From positions 1,686,940-1,750,939 of the forward strand of contig NW_022985067.1 of NCBI RefSeq assembly GCF_010015585.1: a stretch of DNA of 64,000 nucleotides. The letters run 5' to 3'. Under the pieces are notes generated by a model that was not told the DNA's origin, searched no databases, and saw only the letters and a program-made list of their open reading frames with translations. Position numbers and translations under genes: made by a program. Numbering within the stretch: the first letter of the stretch is position 1; each line of letters starts with the position of its first letter. This DNA comes from Eremomyces bilateralis CBS 781.70 (lineage: Eukaryota; Ascomycota; Dothideomycetes; Eremomycetales; Eremomycetaceae). Shown here in pieces: positions 24,715 to 33,218 of the stretch.

Positions 24715-26623
24715 ATGGAGACTCAGGAGCTTCCTCACATCGAGGACCACCCTCAAGGTGACGATGTTCGTCGGCAGGTAAGGGTTTCCATTTCAGTCGT
24801 ATCATAAATATCTGCGGCTGGTATTCACGCAGCGAGCATTGTTCTATTCCATCCGGTGCCAATTTTTATCTTCAACATATCAGTCCGCACTAATATTGAC
24901 GTCCCCCAGGTCGAGTACTATTTCTCCGATGAGAACCTCCCCAACGACGCGTACCTCCTCGAAAAATGCTGCGGCTCCCAGAACCTTCCCGTCTCCATCA
25001 AGAAAATCTGCAGCTTCGCCATGATGCGGAAGTACAAGCCCTACAGCGCCGTCGTCGCCGCGCTGAAAAAGAGCATTTACCTCGACGTCGTCGACGACAA
25101 ACTCATCAAGCGCAAAATCCCCGTGATCCTCGAAGAGGTAATCAATGCGGAAGGGAAGCCCACGTACAAGAAGCCTCCACCGAATCTAGGTTTCCCCGAG
25201 AATCCTAAGGGACCAACGTCGAACAACCCGTTGATGACCAAGGGGATGCTGAAGCCGACCGGGTTCGAGGAATGGTACGCGGACCCGCCCGTGACGCCGG
25301 CGGAGTACAAGGACGATGCGCAGTGCTACGATTCGAGCATCCCGATCGACGCGCGCATGGAGGCGGCGGTGCAGCGCTACAGCTCGCGGAGGAAGTTCCA
25401 TCAAACGACCAGGGCGATCTTTAGCGCGTGGTTTCGCTACAGTGGCTGGGATGCCGGTCAGCGTCAGTTTCAGGGGAACGACCCGAAGGAGCTGGAGAAT
25501 TACGACGCGCCTGAAATCGCGCTGATGACATCGACGTTGTTCCCTGGCGAGGATAAAGATGATCGGACGAAGTGGGTGGTGGATTTCGAGGGCGTGGCGA
25601 AGGGGTTTCTGTACGTTGCCATGCTGGTTCCATTGGTTATGCAATCGTTTGACCTTCGATAGCTCTACTCGCCTTCCGAACATCATCCATTTATCCACCG
25701 ACAATGTGAAGACTGCCACCCAGGTCATGATGAACATGTACAACTGGTTCCTCCACCACAACGTATGCCCCGAGTACAGCCAAGAGATCCTCGCCGCTCG
25801 CTCCGTCTGCGGGTTGGCGTACGAGGAATATCAAAAGTTGATCCCCCTTCGCCCGCAGCTTCCCGGCCCTTTCAATATCGCCATGTCGACGCTGTTTGAT
25901 GGCTACTACGGCCCCATTTACGGGGAAGGGGATGAGATGGTGGACATTAAGGAGCTTCGCGCACAGGCGTGGGACGGCATCATCATGAATTATCACATGG
26001 CGAAGGTCAGCGTCTTGGCTGGGTTGGCCGCGATTGCATCGGAGAAGCTGTTCGCTGCTATCATTGACAAGCCTGCCGGTGATGAGACGGAGAAGAACAA
26101 CGGCAATGGCGAGTGCAAGGATGGTCCATCTTCCGACGCTGAAGAAACCTGGGTCGAGCGCGCCAAAGCGCTTATCCCCAACGTTCGCCGCGAAGTGGGC
26201 CTCCAAATCACCGCGATCGAACCGCCAAGCCAAGAGGTAAAAGAGCTCTACCACCAGCATAACGCGGAAGTCCGGAAGAAGATGCACCTAAAGCCACTAG
26301 GGACACTTCGCTGCAAGCTCTGGGACCTTCAGACGTTCCGGCCGCGAGATATGCCCGAGCAGAAGCGCTGGAATCCAGGCGAGATCGTGGTTCACCTCGA
26401 GGACGACCTTCTCGCGCATTGCTTCGTGGGGATGAAGATCAGCGGGGTGATTCGGATGGTAGAAGAGGGGCACTGGTGGCTGGATGAAGTGTTGGCGGCA
26501 TTTCCAAGCTTCTATACGTTGCTATTAAATGACATTCAAGTCAAGAAGTGGAGGCAGCCCCGATGGCTGAAGAGCAGAGAGGAGCAGGAGAAGGCGGAGC
26601 GGAAGGATAACATGGCGGAATAA
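24715..26623 (+). CDS. ARB1: La-motif/Arb1 fusion: putative Argonaute siRNA-chaperone subunit
   Basis: Inferred exons are 24715-24777, 24910-25610 and 25663-26623, giving 574 residues. Residues about 15-95 form a La-type winged helix (RRQVEYYFSDENLPNDAY ... KKICSFAMMRKYKPYSAVVAAL). Aligning by eye to human La, the oligo-U-contacting Q20, Y23, Y24, D33, F35 and F55 correspond to Q21, Y24, Y25, D34, Y36 and F57. From about residue 130 the protein is Arb1: KPTGFEEWYADPPVTPAEY, the basic YSSRRKFH stretch, TKWVVDFEGVAKGFLSTRLPN and HHNVCPEYSQEILAARSVC, running to the C-terminus. In fission yeast Arb1 sits in the ARC complex with Ago1 and Arb2, holds duplex siRNA and is needed for heterochromatin. 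No RRM follows the La motif. Both domains share exon 2 with no intron between them, so the fusion is not an exon-joining artefact. Confidence 0.88.
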
Positions 26624-26755
26624 GTGGCGCACGATCAATTTGCTTCAGGGGAGTCACGGGTCACTGGTAACACTGGAGAAGGGGAAGATAAACCTATCCT
26701 TCAACAGACAGGAGCGAAGATAGTCGCACCAGCGGCTGAATTGATTCCATGCCAC

Positions 26756-28042
26756 TTAAGGCTTCAAAAGGAGCTTTCCCGTTGTCTTACGGCTTTCAAT
26801 GTCCTATAAATGTTAGCGGGAATCCACGCCATCGTTGTCTCTGAACTTACCGCGTGTGCCCGAGCAACGTCCTTCAACGGATAGATCTCATGGATCTTAC
26901 ATCCCATGTTGTGGTGGATGAGGAAGTCGACCACCTCGCCCATGTACTTCTGGAACTCCTCCCTGGTCTGGATATAAGGGAACAAGCTCGATCGGAGCAG
27001 CTTGATGTTCTTCGCGCTGAGCCGGCTGGATCGATGTTAGCCCTGGCATGTAGTTTCAACATCCAATGAACCCAGGTACTTACGCGATTTGGAACGCTGG
27101 CACCGCTCCACTCGAGTTGCCAAAGCTCACCATCGTGCCTTTCCGCGCCACCAAGCTCAGAGTCAAATCAAACGTGGATGCACCAACACTGTCGAACACA
27201 GCTTTGACGCCCTCACCGTTTGTCTTCTCATTCACCACCCTCCTCAGTTCCTCCTCCTCATACCCCACCGACACCTCCGCACCATAATTCCTCGCCATCT
27301 CCCTCTTCGTCTCGTCGCTCGCCACGGCGATAGTCCGACCACCTATATGCTTCAACAACTGGCACAGCCACCCCCCCACGCCCCCCGCCGCCGCTGTCAC
27401 GAGCACCCAATCCCCCTTCTTCACCTCGTACGCCTCGCGGATCATCGTCCATGCCGTTAGCGCTTGCAACATGGCCGCGCACGCGATCTCCGGCTTCATC
27501 CCGTCCGGGAGCTTGTATGCCCGGTCCGCGCCCACCGTGACGTATTCAGTATACGTGCCCTCCTGCATAAAGACAACCTGGTCCCCGGGCTGCAGTCCGT
27601 AGGTCTCCCCTGAGCCGAGCGCGGCCACGGTGCCAGCGGCTTCGCGGCCGAGGATGTAGGGGAAGGAGGGGGCTTTGTAGAGGCCGGTTCGGAAGTAGGT
27701 ATCGATGTAGTTGACTCCGATGAAGGCGTTCTTGACGAGGATCTGTCCGGGTTGGGGCTCCGGGACGGGGAGGTGGGTGGTGTATTGCAGGACGGAGGTG
27801 TCGCCGTTCTCGGCGATTTGCACACCGGCCATCGTGGATGGGATGGGATTGGATGCCATGATGGAGGAATGGAAATAATGAGAGGAAATAGGAGGGCCAA
27901 AAGGAGGACTTGACGCTTTGGGGAAGGTGCTTAGAAAGAACGGTTGTACTCTCGAAGATCCGAGATGGAGGATTGACTGAACTGCGAGCTTCGGAGGGGT
28001 TAGTCGGGCGAATTGAGGGACACAACACTTATAAATGAGCAT
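26756..28042 (-). CDS. NADPH quinone oxidoreductase, zeta-crystallin/Zta1-like (MDR family)
   Basis: Exons 28042-27084, 27025-26851 and 26803-26756, giving 393 residues from the first ATG. MDR features in order: GVNYIDTYFRTGLY, GREAAGTVAALG, PGDQVVF, the nucleotide-binding VTAAAGGVGGWLCQL, and AVFDSVGASTFD. No zinc ligands, as expected for the QOR group. It would reduce quinones or enones with NADPH; yeast Zta1 also binds AU-rich RNA. The first 61 residues before a second Met (MASNPIPSTM, near 27859) lack any acidic residue and are rich in Ser, Arg, Lys and hydrophobics, like a mitochondrial presequence. The last coding exon is only 48 bases. The stop lies 132 bases from the stop of the convergent La-Arb1 gene. 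Confidence 0.92.
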
Positions 28043-28725
28043 TGCGGAGCTATCGGTCGCTAGGAGGAATAGATTCGGAATTTACACTTCTGCTTAGAGC
28101 AGTCTGCTCGGGGTATATGTGATACTACAGGTTAACTATGGCGTCTGAAAACGTAATATCCCCGCTCTCATGCGGATCGCAGAATTATCGGCGTTAAAGA
28201 TAGGCGGCGTTAAGATAGGCTTCCACCAGCAGCCGAACCTCCGCATTCGGGAGCGCCACAATACCGTACAGGTGTTCAAGATGGGACACAAGATATGATG
28301 ACTGCCGGTGCGATAAGGAGGGTATCTCTAGACGCGTATGCGGCTGTATATTCGAGACTTTAATTGGAAAGGATACGCCCAATTACCGCCGTACATGGAC
28401 GCAGTCACAAAGTCCGCAACAAGGCGTGCAAGGATGGAATCACATCTTGACAAGGCCTTTAGTAGTAGAGAAAAGCGGTCCTTGTTCAATGGTTATGGTA
28501 AGGAATAGATAGTCGTTCGAATGATTTGCCATGCCGTCTCATACACCATGCTTCGCTACTCGAAAGTCGCTAGCAGACAATTAGAAGAATATTACACGAA
28601 TCAAAACCTTTTACCTCGACATGCCACGCAGACGAACAAGCCGAAGATCCCATGCACAGCAGAATCCCGACCTTATGTACTCCTTGCTAGGCCACTTCCC
28701 TTCCATTCATCATGTCCCATCAACC
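28043..28725. other. Intergenic region, 683 bases
   Basis: Leader of the quinone oxidoreductase and 3' flank of the GH72 gene. A short imperfect direct repeat (GGCGTTAA-A-GATAGGC twice) lies at about 28190-28217. Otherwise nothing seen. Confidence 0.45.
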
Positions 28726-30287
28726 TCACAAGCTCACCACCAACACCACGGCCGCAGCCACCAACGCAAACATCGAATTCACCGTCATCGCGCTCGCGGC
28801 ACCCGTCTTAGTCGGCTCCGGCCCGCCCGAGGTGCCCGTCCCACTCCCACTCGCCCCACTCGGGAGATTGCTCTCGCCGTCCTTCACCTCCACGAGTTTC
28901 AACCCTTGGATCGGGGTCCAGTCGACCGCGAAGATGTCACCCACGACGTCCGTCTTGGTGACGGGAACCAGCTTGCCTTGGTTGGGGTTCGACAGACCGG
29001 AGTTGATGACCTCGGTGATCTCGTCGGGTGTGTCGGGGATGTTGAATTCGCTGGAGAACTTGGAGTTGGTGATGAGGGACTTGTCGCATTGGGGCGGGTC
29101 TTGCGAGGCCGCGGACGGGCTGGTGGATTGGATGAGGCCGATGTCAAGCTTGCTATATTGGTTTTTCAGGTTGTCGTAGTCGATGCGGAAGTGGACCGTG
29201 CCGTTGTCGAACGAGTCCACCAGGCCGTAGTTGGATTCCTCCTGGCTGTATTCGTACACCAAACCACCAGACAACGCCGTCAACTTAGTCCCGTACAAAG
29301 ACTGTACTTCGTTGAACGACCGTGGTGTCACCTCGTTGCAGCCGTATTCGCTGAAGAAGACGGGAACGCTGGTCTTTTCGAACATCGTGGCCAGCTTGTC
29401 AAATCCTGCGGACTCGAAGGTCGCGTCGGCACCGCACCAGCTGTAGGAGTTCAGGCCGAAGAAGTCGGAGCGCGAGACGTCGTTGTCACCGATCTTGCAT
29501 TGGAAGTAGGCCCAGCTATCTTGCAGGATGGGACGCACGTCAGCGGCCGAGTAACCAACGGGAATGGCGCGCTCGCTGTTCTTGGCGATGTAGTTCTTGA
29601 TGTCGCGTTGGATGGCCTAGGTTCACACGAACTTGTTAGAGAGTGCGGTTTCCAGTCACTCATCGAAGGCATGACTTACTCGGATATACTGAGGGTTTTT
29701 CTCGGCGGTATCCATGTCGTTCATGACCTCATTCGCCGCGAAGAAGCCCATCGTGTTGGGATAATTCTTGAACGCCTCCACCACCCCAAACGTCCGGGAC
29801 AGATATCCCACATGGTATGACCCCTCGGGATCACTCCGATCCAGACTTTCGCCGCCAAACGGCGCATTGACGTCGACGATCATGTACATCCCGGCATAGT
29901 TGAAGATGCTCGCACACTCATCATGGTTGAGGGTCGGGTCCACATTGTACACCCGGATGGTGTTGATGCCCAGTTGCTGCATGATTGTCGCGTCACGCAG
30001 ACAGACTTCCGCATCGCTGAGCGGGTCCCGGTCCTCGTCCGGCTTGTATCCGGCTTGCCCGCCTGGCTGATAGTCCACGCCGATGATCATGACACGTTTA
30101 TTGGTGACGGAGTCGACGAATTGAGAGCCGGCGATTTTGACGGGGTTGACCGCGGCGGCGAGCGTCGCAAGGGACGCGAGTGCGCCGGCGGCGAGGGAGG
30201 TCTAATGGGGGGTCAGCATCGGATATACGGGAAGGGGGTGCGCGTCTAGCTGGAGGAGACTAATGCTAGACAGATACCTACCTTCAT
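28726..30287 (-). CDS. GPI-anchored 1,3-beta-glucanosyltransferase, GH72 (Gel/Gas family)
   Basis: Exons 30287-30282 (ATG AAG only), 30201-29680 and 29616-28726, all phase 0, giving 472 residues. A signal peptide (MKTSLAAGALASLATLAAA) is formed across the first intron. The GH72 barrel has VDYQPGG, the INTIRVYNVDP strand, catalytic acid/base E160 in FFAANEVMND and nucleophile E266 in FFSEYGCNE, with family YSWCG. After the barrel there are two cysteines (DPPQCDK and earlier) but no full CBM43 module, so it belongs to the shorter Gel subgroup. The C-terminus has a Ser/Gly-rich linker and a hydrophobic tail (FALVAAAVVLVVSL) as a GPI signal. It elongates and branches wall beta-1,3-glucan at the cell surface. 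A purine-rich region at about 30340-30540 is its pyrimidine-rich leader. Confidence 0.95.
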
Positions 30288-32543
30288 TTTGATTTGAATA
30301 TCAGACCGTGATGTCGCTGAGTGTATTTCTGGATGGACTACCCCGTGTTGGTGGAGAGAGAAGCAAACAGGGGGAGGATGTCGCGGTCGAAGGAGCGGAT
30401 GAAAGGTAAACAGCGAGAGGGAGTCGCTGTTCCTTTCACGGGTAGGAGGAAGGAGAGAGCAGAAAGCAAGAACGAATGCAGTGCGAATGAGCGACTAAAC
30501 AGTGAGTATGAGCATTGTAGAAGGGAGAGATTGGAAACAAAGGAGGTGGTTACATTCATCAGTCTAACTCCATTTCAACCAATCACCGGCTGTCAACCAT
30601 CAACCCGAGATTAGGTACGGAATACGGAGTATTAGCGTCTCTCTCACGTGTATCTCCCCGTATTCCATAAACTCCGTAGGTGAAGCTTAAGACTTCGATT
30701 TAATTAGCCAATTGGCAGATCTTCGAGTTATTACTAATTCTTGACATTACCACCTGCCCAGTGCTGGCAGGTGCAAACATGAAACAACGCCTAGCTTCAC
30801 TCGAAACATCCCGGATTCCCGATCACATCTTACCCGTAGTAGCCAACCAACTAGTTAGCGATCGATCTGCTTCTTCTCATGTTTGTCAAGAAGGGCAATA
30901 TCCGGCTTGACAAAAGTTTTCTGCAAACCTTATGGTATATTTGAGTCCCTTGCGAGTGTTCTTACAATTCGCCATGTGGGCATATATTCGTAGTTACATC
31001 TATCCAAGTCAATGATAGAAGCTTCAAGTTTGCAATGCCTGCCAAGCGAATGTTCTATGCTTGAATGGCTGTTATAGTTATGTTGTATGATGAGGTATAT
31101 CTGGGGGGATCTTCGTTCTAGTATCCAAGTACGCGATTCAATCTAGTTCTCCATCGATCGCATGCGACACCAATATGATGAAGTCCCTCTACCCCTTCAT
31201 GCCTTTCCGGTACTAGCATTAAGGTGTGTCATAGCTGAGTTGTCCACTGGAGAATTTTAGAAGCGACAATGCCTTCAATTCCGCTGCATATCAATGCATC
31301 AAGCTTGCGCTTTGGCCAGAAACGGACACAGTAGAATCTAGAATGAAAATCAATCAGCAAATCGGGCATCTATAATCTATTCCTGCCCAGAAAATTTTCA
31401 ATATGGGATGAGTTCAAAAACAAAAGAAATGGCGAGGGGTCATTAGAAGTCCTTTTCGCAAAGGGTGGACGGCAAAGTACATCATACTGGGCATGGGACA
31501 TTTCCATTCAGGCGAAGACACAGAACTGCGTTGCTGGGCAGTATACTGGTCTCCAAGTGCGCTTCCAGAGTAGTCACCAGCTCAAGAAAGGATATAATGC
31601 ATTTGATTTGATTTTTCCGGTATAGAAGTATGGAATTAGCGAACATACACAGACCGACTCTTCCTGCATGTCCGTACGGATGGAGGCAAGGTAGCTGATA
31701 TCCGCTCAACTACCTTACAACGAACTACAATGCTAACAGAACCGGTCAGAGGACTCGAGAATAGTACTGGAAGTCATGGAAGTCACGACCTGATCGACAT
31801 GTCTATCGTCCGCCCCATCCGACACTGACCGCACTGGCAGAATGGCGCCTCAAGCTAGTCAAGAGACGGCGTTGACAGAATGAAATTCGGCGAGCTCGAA
31901 GACTGGTCGTCTGTTCAATATAACTGAGTGAGAATGTCGACGGTCAAAGGCTTGTAGCGGCGAGCGGATTGCACTGAGGGCACATACCGGTGGAGGCTTT
32001 CCAATCTTGCGTTTCATCCCTAAGTCTACCGGCTTCGTTTGTTGAAAGCAGCCGGTGCGTGGACCCAGATCATCGAGCTCTTGTGTTGTATACCTATTTC
32101 GGATATCATTGCATCATATATAATTGAATAGGGACACTGGAGCGTGCTATATGTCTATGGAGCGGCCCGACCCTCCTCCCAAGCTCATTGGGGCTATTCT
32201 CGAGAACCAATAGTTATAGAATGGGGACTGGTGGTATTGCTGGAAGTGTGGGCACCAAGGCAGGTTCAATTAAATTCAATTGATGGTCTTGATAGTCATG
32301 GAGGAGCGGGAATAGGCAGGATTGAGGTGAATGGTTCCTGCTATTGACGAAAAGGGATGTATATGAATAGAAGGAGACGAAGGTGATGTAGGTACTGATG
32401 GAGACACACAGCAATTTCAACCGTCCCGAATCCTGATCTACCTTTAAGACTCTTACTTCTTCTCTTCTATCCTCTCTCGTCTTTCTTCCCTCAACATCTT
32501 TACTTCTCCACAAACAACCAAACTAGCAAACCAGCAACCAACC
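30288..32543. other. Divergent intergenic region, 2.3 kb
   Basis: About 30300-30600 is the pyrimidine-rich (minus strand) promoter/leader of the GH72 gene. About 32440-32543 is a pyrimidine-rich leader ending in a good start context (ACCATGG) at 32544. Between these I see nothing. Confidence 0.5.
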
Positions 32544-32588
32544 ATGGAGATGGAGATGGACTCTGACTTGCCTTCAGGAAATATCTAC
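32544..32588 (+). CDS. Candidate first coding exon of the Ulp1-like gene (15 codons)
   Basis: A pyrimidine-rich leader, a CAACCAACC-type 5' UTR and ACCATGG precede a 15-codon frame (MEMEMDSDLPSGNIY) ending at a GTGAGT donor. Splicing in phase 0 to an acceptor at 33231-33236 (CAGCAG) would enter the Ulp1 frame at FEEEGNLPVEMEGVEMK, with matching Met/Glu-rich style. The intron would be 648 bases, long for this window. It may instead belong to an alternative transcript or a short upstream frame. Confidence 0.4.
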
Positions 32589-32807
32589 GTGAGTAACTAA
32601 TTACTTTATACTGTCTTCACACTCTGTCATGCCTCTGCTTTCCCTTTCATTCCCTGGTATGCTTGTTCTGGGCCTGGTTGGCGAAGGTAATGTTACCGTC
32701 TCTGAGAGACTCGAGACTCAAGCCCTGAGCCCTGAGCATGCATTCCTTCTCACTCCCTGAGCAGCATGAGTGAGAACATCATGTACTTCCTTGTCTTCTC
32801 TCACTGA

Positions 32808-32822
32808 ACTTCTAGGTGAGTA
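32808..32822 (+). other. Back-to-back acceptor and donor (AG|GTGAGT) in the long intron
   Basis: Inside the candidate 648-base intron, a pyrimidine-rich stretch ends CTTCTAG and is followed directly by GTGAGT (junction 32815/32816). This has the form of a zero-length recursive splice site. Chance or a use as an ordinary alternative acceptor or donor cannot be excluded. Confidence 0.3.
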
Positions 32823-33059
32823 TCTCCAATTCCCATCTCTTCCCCCAATTTTCACAACCTCCATGTTTTGGGGGTAGCGTGGTTCCTTCAGAGTCAGGTT
32901 ATGTGCCTGTCAGTCAACACCAGCTGCAACTTGAGGTCGGTGTCTCACGGGATTGCGAGCAAGGCGACATGTGGTCGTCAAAATTCACTTGCAGAAGCCA
33001 GTCGGTCAATTATCGCAACAACAAATGAATTTCCAAAGTGAAACTTCCCAGTGAAAGGT

Positions 33060-33218
33060 TACCAGCTCTCACTCACTTTAATTTTCACTCTCACTCTCCT
33101 CTCACTCATCTTTAAATCTCTCTCACACAGTTCTCTCACATCAATTCCTCACCAATTTCTAGTCACTCACAAAAACTCATTGAGAGCAACACACTGAAAG
33201 TAACACACAACTAACGTG
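33060..33218 (+). promoter_or_regulatory. Probable internal promoter and leader of the Ulp1-like gene
   Basis: Repeated CTCTCACT words, a TTTAAAT element near 33111 and an A/C-rich leader run up to the ATG at 33219. This looks like a second fungal promoter, giving the shorter form that starts MFSHQQFEEE. Confidence 0.4.

Noticed and set aside
28621-29820. Plus-strand open frame of about 400 residues
   Set aside because: It lies antisense to the GH72 gene, whose active-site motifs and splice phases are clear; the frame is a GC-driven shadow.
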